Assembly (NCBI GenBank): GCA_964512285.1
Contig: CAZEJO010000032.1
Location: 1-21,723 of the forward strand
DNA: 21,723 nt
Direction: 5' to 3'
Source of the DNA: SM23-28-2 sp964512285
Lineage (GTDB): Bacteria > Chloroflexota > Dehalococcoidia > SM23-28-2
Shown: piece after piece, positions 14,333-21,723 of the stretch
How the letters are laid out: each line of letters opens with the position of its first letter
How positions within the stretch are numbered: the first letter of the stretch is position 1
Position numbers and translations under genes: made by a program
Notes under the pieces: model-generated
Seen by the model: the letters and a program-made list of their open reading frames with translations, nothing else
Databases searched by the model: none
Told to the model about the DNA's origin: nothing

Positions 14333-14953
14333 TCACTGAGGGGGGTTGCGGCCATCGATGATTTCTTCTGCCACAGACGTGTCCAGAACGCTATAGATTG
14401 CGGGAACTCGCGTGTAGATGCCCGGTTTGTCATCGGTGGGCAAGCGCTCTAGGACAATGATCTCGAAGCCATCCCCAAAAGCCTCGCTGGTATACCAGAC
14501 GGCGACGGCAGGGTATCCACGGACAGTGCCAGACTGGGCAAAGCTGCCCCGGAGACTCATGGGGATCTCAAAAGGCAAAGAGTAGAAATAGGCCCGCCAG
14601 GGGGGAGGGCTACCTACTAGGCTCACCCTCACAACATTCCCATCCTCTTCCCGTGCCACCGGAGCGAGGCCAAAATAGGTGGAGTACAGCTCGGAGTCCA
14701 TGGCCTCTTGGGTAGTGGCCTCCTGCCACTCTTCAGCAGGATAATCTCCCGAGCGGCGCTCGGTGAACGAAAAATGCTTGCCTAAGGCCTCTCCAGGCGC
14801 AACGTAGACCCATTTGCCATCTAGATGGAGGGTGGCATCGGGCTGGCCTTCGCTATCAGCGCCCTCCCTAACGACCAACACAAGGATAGCGACCAGAATG
14901 GCGGCTCCAATAGCAACCGAGACATAGACCCACGGCCTTTTGATGAGCCACAT
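14333..14953 (-). CDS. Membrane-anchored protein of unknown function (206 aa)
   Basis: The start is ATG at 14953, preceded by GAGGTGA, 20 nt after polA ends; a longer open frame into polA has no support. The product begins MWLIKRPWVYVSVAIGAAIL, with one N-terminal transmembrane helix (about 8-28) after a short positive segment, so the remaining 178 residues probably lie outside the cytoplasm. That part is mixed alpha/beta, with no cysteine pairs or catalytic motif that I recognise, and ends VAEEIIDGRNPPQ. It likely shares a transcript with polA but shows no functional link to it. It is not a lipoprotein (no lipobox). Its family is unknown to me. Confidence 0.68.
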   Translation of the reverse strand: MWLIKRPWVYVSVAIGAAILVAILVLVVREGADSEGQPDATLHLDGKWVYVAPGEALGKHFSFTERRSGDYPAEEWQEATTQEAMDSELYSTYFGLAPVAREEDGNVVRVSLVGSPPPWRAYFYSLPFEIPMSLRGSFAQSGTVRGYPAVAVWYTSEAFGDGFEIIVLERLPTDDKPGIYTRVPAIYSVLDTSVAEEIIDGRNPPQ

Positions 14954-14973
14954 TACTATCACCTCAGGTGTAG

Positions 14974-17730
14974 CTACACGCCCACCCGCTCCATGTCCCC
15001 CCAGTTCACGCCGGTCTTGATGTCCACCTTCAGCGGAACCTTCATCCGCTTCTCGCGGAGAGGCATGATATCCACCGCCAGCTCTCGCACGGCGTCGACC
15101 TCCCTGGCCGGGCACTCGAAGATCAGCTCGTCGTGCACTTGGAGGATCATGCGACTGGTCAGATCGCGCGCCTGCATCTCGGCGTCGATGCGGTTCATGG
15201 CGATCTTGATGATATCGGCGGCGGTGCCCTGCACCGGCATGTTTATCGCCGCCCGCTCGGCGGCCTGGCGAACGTTCACGTTGGGGGAGTTGATCTCGGG
15301 GATGTAGCGGCGGCGACCCAGAAGCGTTTCAGCGTAGCCCCGCTGACGCGTTCGCTGCACCGTCTCCTCGCTGTACTTGCGGATGCCGGGGTACTTGGCG
15401 AAGTAGGTCTTGATGAACTCCGCCGCCTCCTCTCGCGAGATGCCCTCCCGCTGAGACAGCCCGAACTCGGTGAGCCCATACAGCACGCCGAAGTTGAACA
15501 CCTTGGCCCGCCGTCGCATCTCCGGCGTCACCTCCGACAGCGGCACGCCGAACACCTGCGAGGCGGTGGCGGCGTGGATGTCCTCGTCCCGCTCGAAGGC
15601 GCCGACCAGCCCGGGGTCCTCGGTGATGTGGGCCATGATCCGCAGCTCGATCTGGGAGTAGTCAGCCGAGAGAAGCAGGGGGGCGGGCCCGATGCCGCCG
15701 GCCACGAAGGCCCGCCGCACCTGGCCGCCCAGCTCCGTGCGCACGGGGATGTTCTGGAGGTTGGGGTTGCTGGAGGAGAGACGGCCGGTGGCTGTTGCCG
15801 TCTGGTTGAAGTCGGTGTGGAGGCGACCTGTGCGGGGATTGATCAGGCCGGGCAGGGCATCGACGTAGGTAGACTTGAGCTTGGTAAGCTCGCGGTATTC
15901 GTGAACCTGGTCGACGATGGGATGGAGCCCCCGCAGACCCTCCAGAGACTGGGCGTCAGTGGAGTAGCCCAGCTTGGTCCTGCGCGTCTTAGGCAGCCCC
16001 AGTTGCTCGAAGAGCACCTGGCCGAGCTGCTGGGGCGAGCCGATGTTGAAGCGATGGCCCACCTGCCCGCAGATCTCCTCCTCGACCCTGGCGATCTCGC
16101 CGGCCAGCGTCTGAGACATCTCCCGCAGGACCGCCGCGTCCAGGGCCACCCCCACCATCTCCATGCGGGCCAGCACCGGCACCAGCGGCATCTCCACCTC
16201 CACGAACAAAGGCCAGAGGTCCTGCCGGCGCAACTCCTCCTCCATCAGCGAGCGCAGGCGGCCGGTCATATCGGCGTCGGCGCAGGCATAGCGACCGGCC
16301 ATCTCTACGTCGACCTCGGCCATGGAGATCTGCTTGCTCCCCTTGCCGATGAGCTCGCTGATAGGGGTCATCTCGATGCCCAGGCACTTGGAGGCCAGCC
16401 ACTTGAGAGAGAGAGCGCCCTCGCCCACCAGGTAGGCGGCGATCATCGTGTCGAAGGTCACGTTGCGGGTCCAGACCCCCTCGCCGGCCAGGATCAGCAT
16501 GTCGTACTTGGCGTTGTGAGCCACCTTCTCGATACCCTCGTTCTCGAACAAGGGCCCCAGCCGCCGCAGCACCGTCTCCAGCGGAAGCTGGTTGGCGGCC
16601 AGGCGATGGCCGACAGGGATGTAGTGCGCCCGGCCCGGCGCCAGGGCGATGGCGATGCCCACCAGCCGCGCCCGCATGGCGTCTTTGCCGGTGGTCTCTG
16701 TATCGAAGGTGAACGACCCCTGCGCCTCGATACGCCGCGCCAGGGCCTCCAGTTCCTCCTCTGTCTGCACCAGCCGGTAGTCCACCTCAGCAGCGGCCTC
16801 TTTCGCCGCCGGCGCCAGCGCTTCGTCCTCCGCCGCCGGCTCAACGTCGGGCAGGCGGGGGATCAGGCTGCGAAACTCCAGCTCGCGGAAGAGATCGAGC
16901 ACCTTGTCGCGGTCGTAGCGGTCGGAGCGGCAGGCCTCCAGGTCGAGAGTGACGGGGGTATCGGTCACAATAGTGGTCAGGGCCTTGCTCTTGAGCGCCT
17001 GCTCGCGGTGAGTGCGCAGGGCCTCCCGCAGCCGCTCCGGCTGGACCTCGTCGATGTGCTCCAGCACACCCTCCACACCCCCGTACTGCTCGATCAGCTT
17101 GATAGCCGTCTTGTCGCCCACACCGGGCACGCCGGGGATGTTATCGGAAGGATCGCCCTTAAGGCCCTTGAGGTCGGTCATCTGGTGGGGCCATACGCCA
17201 TAGCGATCATGCACGTCCTCGGGCTCTTTGTATATCACCGTGTCGCGCTGATAGGGGCGAAACATGAAGAGATGAACGCCCGGCTGCACTAGCTGGGCGA
17301 TGTCGCTGTCCAGGGACACCAGGTACGTCTCGATGCCCTGCTCCGCTGCCTGCCGCGCCAGGGTGCCCAGCACGTCATCAGCCTCGTAGTCATCCAGTTC
17401 GTAGATAGGAATGTCGAAGGCCTCGATAAGCTCACGGCAGCGGCCGATCTGAGCCCGCAGGTCCTCCGGCATCTCGACGCGGTGGGCCTTGTAGGTGGGC
17501 TCTTGCTGGTGGCGGAAGGTGACCCTCCCCTTGTCCAGGGCCACCGCTAGGTGGGTGGGACTCAACTCCCGGAGGACGGAAAGGAGCGTGTTAGCGAAGC
17601 CATAAGCGGCTGTCACCACCTCGCCCGTCTTGCGCACGGTGAGGGGCTCCTTCACAGCGTGATAGGCGCGGTGGATGATACCGTGGCCGTCCAGAAGAAC
17701 CAGCAGAGGCTTATCGCGCTTCCCGCTCAC
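14974..17730 (-). CDS. polA: DNA polymerase I with both exonuclease domains
   Basis: PolA fills gaps in repair and removes Okazaki primers. The frame is open to 17973, but those upstream codons overlap the divergent E1-alpha gene. I start at GTG 17730, giving 918 aa, close to E. coli. The 5'-3' exonuclease is at about 6-290 (DGHGIIHRAYH, DDYEADDVLGTLA, DLKGLKGDPSDNIPGVPGVG). The 3'-5' proofreading domain (315-500) keeps its acidic residues: FDTETTG (D343, E345), NAKYD (D410) and YACAD (D485). In the polymerase part, motif A is LLSADYSQIELR (D690), motif B is RRRAKVFNFGVLYGL (K743, F747, Y751) and motif C is QVHDE (D867, E868). F747 matches the E. coli and Taq Phe that discriminates against dideoxynucleotides. 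A TATAAT box ends 7 nt before the GTG, so the mRNA is probably leaderless. Confidence 0.96.
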   Translation of the reverse strand: MSGKRDKPLLVLLDGHGIIHRAYHAVKEPLTVRKTGEVVTAAYGFANTLLSVLRELSPTHLAVALDKGRVTFRHQQEPTYKAHRVEMPEDLRAQIGRCRELIEAFDIPIYELDDYEADDVLGTLARQAAEQGIETYLVSLDSDIAQLVQPGVHLFMFRPYQRDTVIYKEPEDVHDRYGVWPHQMTDLKGLKGDPSDNIPGVPGVGDKTAIKLIEQYGGVEGVLEHIDEVQPERLREALRTHREQALKSKALTTIVTDTPVTLDLEACRSDRYDRDKVLDLFRELEFRSLIPRLPDVEPAAEDEALAPAAKEAAAEVDYRLVQTEEELEALARRIEAQGSFTFDTETTGKDAMRARLVGIAIALAPGRAHYIPVGHRLAANQLPLETVLRRLGPLFENEGIEKVAHNAKYDMLILAGEGVWTRNVTFDTMIAAYLVGEGALSLKWLASKCLGIEMTPISELIGKGSKQISMAEVDVEMAGRYACADADMTGRLRSLMEEELRRQDLWPLFVEVEMPLVPVLARMEMVGVALDAAVLREMSQTLAGEIARVEEEICGQVGHRFNIGSPQQLGQVLFEQLGLPKTRRTKLGYSTDAQSLEGLRGLHPIVDQVHEYRELTKLKSTYVDALPGLINPRTGRLHTDFNQTATATGRLSSSNPNLQNIPVRTELGGQVRRAFVAGGIGPAPLLLSADYSQIELRIMAHITEDPGLVGAFERDEDIHAATASQVFGVPLSEVTPEMRRRAKVFNFGVLYGLTEFGLSQREGISREEAAEFIKTYFAKYPGIRKYSEETVQRTRQRGYAETLLGRRRYIPEINSPNVNVRQAAERAAINMPVQGTAADIIKIAMNRIDAEMQARDLTSRMILQVHDELIFECPAREVDAVRELAVDIMPLREKRMKVPLKVDIKTGVNWGDMERVGV

Positions 17731-17736
17731 AAACGG

Positions 17737-17742
17737 ATTATA
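17737..17742 (-). promoter_or_regulatory. -10 box of polA
   Basis: A perfect TATAAT on the minus strand ends 7 nt upstream of the GTG start codon. The -35 region (CTGTGG at 17-nt spacing) is poor. Initiation at the usual distance falls on or next to the GTG, implying a leaderless message. Confidence 0.55.
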
Positions 17743-17805
17743 GCACCGGCGCTCTCGCGCCACAGCGTGCCCCGCCGCCTGCGCAAGCTGCCCGCCCTCC
17801 CTCTG

Positions 17806-17835
17806 TTGACTTGCCGAAAAGGCAGGACTTATGAT
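17806..17835 (+). promoter_or_regulatory. Promoter of the E1-alpha/E1-beta operon
   Basis: TTGACT (17806-17811) and TATGAT (17830-17835) are separated by 18 nt. Each is a 5-of-6 match. The predicted start near 17842 leaves a leader of about 19 nt with AAGGAGG (17849-17855), ending at ATG 17861. The in-frame ATG at 17831 lies inside the -10 and would not be transcribed. Confidence 0.7.
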
Positions 17836-17860
17836 TCCTCTGCCCAGCAAGGAGGAAGCT

Positions 17861-18823
17861 ATGGATATCTCCCGGGAAAAGCTCATCGAAATGTACGAGC
17901 GCATGGTGACCATCCGCCGGTTCGAGGAGGGGGCGGCCGGCCTCATGCGCGACGGCCGCATCAAGGGCTTCATCCACCTCTACGCTGGTGAGGAAGCGGT
18001 GGCAGTAGGAGCCTGCTTCGCCATCGGCAAGGAAGACTACATCGCCAGCACCCACCGCGGTCACGGCCACCTCATCGCCAAGGGCGGCGACCCCAAGAAC
18101 ATGTACGCCGAGCTCTTCGGCGGCCGAGACGGCTACTGCCGTGGCAAGGGAGGCTCCATGCACATCGCCGACCTGGACCTGGGCATCCTGGGAGCCAACG
18201 GCATCGTCGGAGCCGGCCCGCCGATCGCCGTGGGGGCTGCCTTTGCCGCCCAGTACAAAGGCGAGCGGGGGGTCTCCCTCTGCTTCTTCGGCGACGGCGC
18301 CACCAATCAGGGCAGCGTCCACGAGGCGATGAACATGGCCGCCGTCCTCAAGCTGCCCGTGGTCTTCATCTGCGAAAACAACCTCTACGGCGAGTACACC
18401 CGTCAGGACCGCCACCAGGGCGTCAAGAACATCGCCGAGCGGGCCAAGGCCTACGCCATGCCCGGCATCACTGTGGACGGCATGGACGTGCTGGCCGTGC
18501 ACGAGGCCGTCGGCGAAGCAGTAAGGCGAGCCCGCGACGGCGAGGGGCCATCTCTCATCGAGTGCAAGACCTACCGCTACTTCGACCACCAGGGGATAGG
18601 CGACGGCGTCGCTGACCGACCGACCGAAGAGATGGAGGCGTGGCGGGCAAAGGACGCCATCGTGCGCTTCCGCCGCCACCTTATCCAGACGAAGTCCCTT
18701 AGCGAGGCGGAAGCCGAGGATATCGACCGGCGGGTGGCCGCCCGCATCGAGGACGCCATCGCCTTCGCCGCGGCCAGCCCCCCGCCGACGGAGGACGAGC
18801 TTCTGACCGACGTGTACGCCTGA
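17861..18823 (+). CDS. pdhA: Thiamine-diphosphate-dependent dehydrogenase E1 component, alpha subunit
   Basis: This is the alpha subunit of a pyruvate- or acetoin-type dehydrogenase E1, which decarboxylates a 2-oxoacid and passes the acyl group to a lipoyl E2. I use ATG 17861 (320 aa, MDISREKLIEMY) because AAGGAGG lies 5 nt upstream. Landmarks are MVTIRRFEEGAAGLMRDG (15-32), the entry loop STHRGHGHLIAKG (63-75), RGKGGSMHIAD (94-104), the ThDP/Mg motif FFGDGATNQGSVHEAMNMA (142-160; GDG 144-146) and ENN (172-174). The phosphorylation-loop region, usually YRxxGHSxxD, here reads YRYFDHQGIGD: the His stays, but Gly and Ser are replaced. E1-beta follows by 19 nt. No E2 or E3 gene is in the window, so pyruvate specificity is a guess and acetoin or another 2-oxoacid is possible. 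Confidence 0.9.
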   Translation: MDISREKLIEMYERMVTIRRFEEGAAGLMRDGRIKGFIHLYAGEEAVAVGACFAIGKEDYIASTHRGHGHLIAKGGDPKNMYAELFGGRDGYCRGKGGSMHIADLDLGILGANGIVGAGPPIAVGAAFAAQYKGERGVSLCFFGDGATNQGSVHEAMNMAAVLKLPVVFICENNLYGEYTRQDRHQGVKNIAERAKAYAMPGITVDGMDVLAVHEAVGEAVRRARDGEGPSLIECKTYRYFDHQGIGDGVADRPTEEMEAWRAKDAIVRFRRHLIQTKSLSEAEAEDIDRRVAARIEDAIAFAAASPPPTEDELLTDVYA

Positions 18824-18842
18824 GAGCACGAGGAGCAATACT

Positions 18843-19823
18843 ATGCGCCCGATTATCTATCTCATGGCCCTCAATGAAGCCCTCCAGCAGGAGATGGAAC
18901 GCGACCCCACCGTCTTCGTCACCGGCGAGGACGTGGGCCAGCATCCGCCCATGGGGGTCACCTTGGGCCTGCTTCAGAAGTTCGGGCCCCAGCGGGTGGT
19001 CGACACCCCCATCTCCGAATCGGCCATCCTCGGCCTGGCCGTGGGCGCTGCCGCCGCCGGCCTGCGGCCGGTGGTGGAGATCATGTTCATAGACTTCCTC
19101 TTTGTGGCCTTCGACCAGGTCATCAATCAGATGGCCAAGATGCGCTACATGTTCGGCGGCAAGGCCAAGCTGCCCATCGTCGTGCGCTGCCCCTGCGGCG
19201 GCGGCTACCAGATGGCCGCCCAGCACTCCCAGAGCCTGGAGGCCATGCTCTGCCACATCCCCGGCCTCAAAGTGGTCATGCCAGCCACCCCCTACGACGC
19301 CAAGGGCCTCCTCACAGCCGCCATCCGCGACGACAACCCCGTCTTCTGCCTCGAGCACAAGAAGTGTTACACGCTCACCGGCGACGTGCCCCAGGAGCAG
19401 TATGAACTGCCTCTGGGCGTGGCCGAGGTCAAGCGGCCCGGCAGCGACGTCACCATCGTGGCGACATCCTACATGGTGCACGAGGCCCTCCACGCCGCCG
19501 AAGAGCTCGCCGGGCGCGGCATCGAGGCGGAGGTGATCGACCCCCGCACGCTGCTGCCTCTGGACATGGACACCATCCTCAAATCGGTGCGCAAGACGCA
19601 TCGAGTGGTGATCGTGCACGAGGCGGTGAAGTTCTGCGGCTTCGGAGCGGAGATCGCCGCCCAGGTCGCCGAGGCCGCCTTCGATGCGCTCGAAGCGCCT
19701 CCCCTGCGGGTCGCTGCCCCCTTCTGTCCTGTCCCCTTCAGCGCCCCCCTGGAGGAGGCATACCTCCCCAACGCCCAAGACATCGTCGATGCCGTATCTT
19801 CGCTGACGCCAGCAAAGACCTGA
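18843..19823 (+). CDS. pdhB: Thiamine-diphosphate-dependent dehydrogenase E1 component, beta subunit
   Basis: This subunit pairs with the alpha subunit to form the alpha2-beta2 E1 and supplies part of the ThDP site. The 326-aa protein has the family length. Motifs are VFVTGEDVG (24-32; E29 is the expected ThDP N1' glutamate), RVVDTPISESAILGLAVGAA (51-70), CGGGYQMAAQHSQSLEA (118-134; H128), PGLKVVMPATPYDAKGLL and the C-terminal transketolase-like domain with VIDPRTLLPLD and VIVHEAVKFCGFGAEIAA. After GEDVG the usual Gly-Gly-Val-Phe is replaced by QHPPMGVT, a small departure near the active site. GAGGAG lies upstream of the ATG, 19 nt after the alpha stop, so the two are co-translated. Confidence 0.93.
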   Translation: MRPIIYLMALNEALQQEMERDPTVFVTGEDVGQHPPMGVTLGLLQKFGPQRVVDTPISESAILGLAVGAAAAGLRPVVEIMFIDFLFVAFDQVINQMAKMRYMFGGKAKLPIVVRCPCGGGYQMAAQHSQSLEAMLCHIPGLKVVMPATPYDAKGLLTAAIRDDNPVFCLEHKKCYTLTGDVPQEQYELPLGVAEVKRPGSDVTIVATSYMVHEALHAAEELAGRGIEAEVIDPRTLLPLDMDTILKSVRKTHRVVIVHEAVKFCGFGAEIAAQVAEAAFDALEAPPLRVAAPFCPVPFSAPLEEAYLPNAQDIVDAVSSLTPAKT

Positions 19824-19833
19824 TAGCATCAGC

Positions 19834-19839
19834 TATAAT
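19834..19839 (+). promoter_or_regulatory. Possible -10 box before the third ThDP enzyme gene
   Basis: A perfect TATAAT lies 43 nt upstream of the ATG at 19882, just after the E1-beta stop. There is no good -35 at 16-18 nt, so it may be an internal or activator-dependent promoter, or chance. Confidence 0.35.
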
Positions 19840-19881
19840 GTTTGCAACCTGACTTTTCTGGACTGTCCACAGGAGTGACCC

Positions 19882-21525
19882 ATGGCCCTTATCGACGGCG
19901 GCGATCTGGTGGCCCGTTGCCTCAAGCAGGAGGGGGTGGACGTTATCTTCACCCTCTGCGGCGGCCACGTCCAGACCATCTACGACGCCTGCATTGACGA
20001 GAACATCAAGGTGATCGACGTCCGCCACGAGCAGGCGGCCGGCCACGCCGCCGAGGGCTGGTCGCGCGCCACCCGCAAGTGCGGCGTGGCCGTGGTCACC
20101 GCCGGCCCCGGCGTAACCGACGTCGTCACCGCCGTGGCCAACGCCTACCAGAATCGCAGCCCGATGCTGGTCATCGGCGGCCGCAGTCCCCTGGCCGATT
20201 TCGAGAGGGGCGCCCTCCAGGAGATGGACCAGGTGGAGTTCCTGCGCCCTCTGACCAAGTGGGCCCGCTGCCTGTATGACACCGCCCGCATCCCCGAGTA
20301 TATGGCCATGGCCTTCCGCCATGCCCTCAGCGGCCGCTACGGCCCCGTCTTCCTGGAGATGCCCGCGGACGTACTCTTCCGGCGGGTGGAGGAGAGCCAG
20401 GTCACCTTCCCCGCCAGCTACCGCCCCCAGGGGCGCGTCCAGGCCGACCCCAGCGTCATCCGCCAGGCGGCCCAACTCCTAGCCTCGGCCCAGCAGCCGC
20501 TGGTCATGGCCGGCAGCCTCGTCTACTGGTCGGCCGCCCACGATGCCCTGCGCCAGCTCATCGAAAGGCTCCAGGCGCCCGTCTATCTCAACGCCATGGC
20601 GCGCGGCTCCGTCCGCCAGGATCACCCCCTGTTCTTCTCGCGCACCCGTCGCGGTGCCCTCGCCCGCGCCGACGTCATCCTTGTCATCGGCACCCCCCTG
20701 GACTTCCGCCTCGCCTACGGCAAGCGCTTCAACGCCCAGGCCAAGATCATCCAGGTGGACGTCGACCCCACAGAGCTCGGCCGCAATCGCGACATCGATG
20801 TCTGCGTCGAGGGCGATGCCGGCGCCGTCCTGGAGCAACTGCTGGCCGAACTGGGCGACGCTAAGCCCGACCACGATGGCTGGCTCAAGGACCTGCGTGA
20901 GGAGGAGGAGAAGACCCTGGCCACCCGTCAGGAGTTCCTCAGCTCCGATGCCATCCCCATCCATCCCCTGCGCCTCTGCAAGGAGATGGCCGAGTTCGTG
21001 GACGAGAACACTGTCGTCATCGGCGATGGCGGCGACATCGTTAACCTGGCCGCCCAGGTGTTGCCCATCAACTACCCCGGCCAGTGGTACGACCCCGGCC
21101 CGATGGGGACGCTGGGGGTCGGCACCGGCTTCGCCATGGCCGTGAAGACCGCCCTCCCCGAGAAGAAGGTCCTGATGGTCAACGGCGACGGCACCTTCGG
21201 CCTCAACGGCTTCGAATTCGATACCTTCGTCCGCTTCGGCCTGCCCGTAGTCTCCGTCGTGGGCAACGACCGCCAGTGGGGCCAGATAGCCGTGGGCCAG
21301 CGTATGATGTACGGCCGCGATCGGGCCATCGCCAGCGTCCTGAGAGACAGCGCCCGCTACGACAAGGTGGTGGAAGGCCTGGGCGGCCACGGGGAGTTCG
21401 TGGAGCGGCCCCAGGACATTCGGCCAGCCCTGGAGCGGGCCTTCGCCTCGGGCAAGCCGGCCTGCGTCAACGTCATCACCGATCCCGACCCACCGGGCAT
21501 CCGCGGCGGCTACCAGTTCATGTAA
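19882..21525 (+). CDS. ThDP-dependent enzyme resembling 2-hydroxyacyl-CoA lyase/acetolactate synthase
   Basis: The 547-aa protein has the three-domain layout of the acetolactate synthase superfamily: PYR domain (1-170), central FAD/nucleotide-like domain (185-330) and PP domain (360-545). The catalytic Glu is E50 in VIDVRHEQAAGHAAEG. TAGPGVTDVVTAVANA follows at 73-88, and the ThDP-Mg motif is NGDGTFGLNGFE ... GND (434-463). GALQEMDQVEFLRPLTKWA (110-128) and DPGPMGTLGVGTGFAMA (404-420) look closer to 2-hydroxyacyl-CoA lyases and ILVBL/HACL2 than to biosynthetic IlvB. There is no regulatory small subunit next to it. AGGAG precedes the ATG. It lies 58 nt after E1-beta and may share its transcript. 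The reaction could be cleavage or formation of a C-C bond in a 2-hydroxyacyl compound; the substrate is not readable. Confidence 0.85.
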   Translation: MALIDGGDLVARCLKQEGVDVIFTLCGGHVQTIYDACIDENIKVIDVRHEQAAGHAAEGWSRATRKCGVAVVTAGPGVTDVVTAVANAYQNRSPMLVIGGRSPLADFERGALQEMDQVEFLRPLTKWARCLYDTARIPEYMAMAFRHALSGRYGPVFLEMPADVLFRRVEESQVTFPASYRPQGRVQADPSVIRQAAQLLASAQQPLVMAGSLVYWSAAHDALRQLIERLQAPVYLNAMARGSVRQDHPLFFSRTRRGALARADVILVIGTPLDFRLAYGKRFNAQAKIIQVDVDPTELGRNRDIDVCVEGDAGAVLEQLLAELGDAKPDHDGWLKDLREEEEKTLATRQEFLSSDAIPIHPLRLCKEMAEFVDENTVVIGDGGDIVNLAAQVLPINYPGQWYDPGPMGTLGVGTGFAMAVKTALPEKKVLMVNGDGTFGLNGFEFDTFVRFGLPVVSVVGNDRQWGQIAVGQRMMYGRDRAIASVLRDSARYDKVVEGLGGHGEFVERPQDIRPALERAFASGKPACVNVITDPDPPGIRGGYQFM

Positions 21526-21594
21526 CGCCTAAGGCTGCTGAAAAAGCGCCCTTGCTTGCCCTTCGACACGCTCAGGGCCAGCGATTCAGAGGTG

Positions 21595-21723
21595 CCTACA
21601 CGTCCCCGCTCGTGGTGAGCCTACACGTCCCCGCTCGTGATGAGCCTACACGTCCCCGCTCGTGGTGAGCCTACACGTCCCCGCTCGTGGTGAGCCTACA
21701 CGTCCCCGCTCGTGGTGAGCCTG
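21595..21723 (+). repeat. 25-bp tandem repeat array running off the window
   Basis: There are five complete 25-bp units at 21595, 21620, 21645, 21670 and 21695, plus the first bases of a sixth. All are identical except for one G-to-A change at 21640 in the second unit. Units abut with no spacers, so this is not a CRISPR. Each unit starts CCTACACGTCCCC and ends GTGGTGAG. The array begins about 70 nt after the last gene and its full length is unknown. Confidence 0.9.

Noticed and set aside
14954..15115. Longer N-terminus for the 206-aa membrane protein
   Set aside because: The extension overlaps the polA 3' end, is Gly/Arg-rich, has no ribosome binding site, and would hide the natural membrane-anchor start.
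15133..17292. Open frame of about 719 codons on the plus strand inside polA
   Set aside because: It mirrors the polA codons on the opposite strand. polA has all its motifs intact over this span, and the shadow product has no recognisable domain.
17731..17973. Longer N-terminus for DNA polymerase I
   Set aside because: It would run through the polA -10 box and the divergent E1 promoter and coding start, and is not homologous to PolA.
17738..19829. Two long minus-strand frames over the E1-alpha and E1-beta genes
   Set aside because: Both are complements of strongly conserved ThDP enzyme genes. Their products are rich in His, Val, Asp and Gly, as expected for shadows.
20479..21390. Minus-strand frame of about 303 codons within the third ThDP enzyme
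   Set aside because: It is antisense to a gene with complete catalytic motifs and has no start context or family.
21595..21723. CRISPR array
   Set aside because: The units are 25 bp and directly adjacent, with no variable spacers and no cas genes nearby.

Overview
The window is a GC-rich bacterial chromosome segment of mostly housekeeping genes, with one clear accessory insert at the left end. It carries 20 protein genes: 19 complete, plus a uvrB start cut by the left edge. I see no rRNA, tRNA, CRISPR array or intact insertion sequence. My best guess for the host is a member of the Chloroflexota (Dehalococcoidia-like). This is inference, resting on high GC, the yebC-ruvC-ruvA and panD-panB-panC layouts, and a secreted protein with tandem Trp-rich C-terminal repeats. 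Promoters look sigma70-like (TTGACA/TATAAT), with frequent AAGGAGG ribosome binding sites and several GTG starts.

Left part (1-4600): the 5' end of uvrB (-), then a large lower-GC gene (+) for a membrane-anchored PIN-domain protein of unknown role, then a minus-strand DNA recombination operon yebC-ruvC-ruvA with no ruvB beside it. A divergent promoter pair at about 4495-4583 serves yebC and a GNAT acetyltransferase.

Pantothenate region (5178-7690): the complete set panD-panB-panC (-) is read from a strong promoter at 7524-7552 through a leader of about 190 nt. That leader contains an intrinsic terminator and a competing antiterminator pairing, so it looks like an attenuator or riboswitch. 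A 17-bp perfect inverted repeat spans the panB stop codon. A divergent EamA transporter follows.

Central region (8604-14953): a minus-strand run encodes a secreted repeat protein, a possible 72-residue ORF, mutM, a thiolase and a P1-family N-terminal-nucleophile peptidase. Upstream of it lie two nearly identical 42-bp promoter modules with 19-bp spacers, each in front of an unknown gene (the secreted protein and a 67-residue acidic protein). A 206-residue membrane-anchored protein follows polA on the same strand.

Right part (14974-21723): polA (-), with an intact proofreading site and a probably leaderless GTG start, is divergent from two E1 subunits of a 2-oxoacid dehydrogenase (+). These are followed by a third thiamine-diphosphate enzyme resembling 2-hydroxyacyl-CoA lyases. 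The window ends in a spacerless 25-bp tandem repeat running off the edge.
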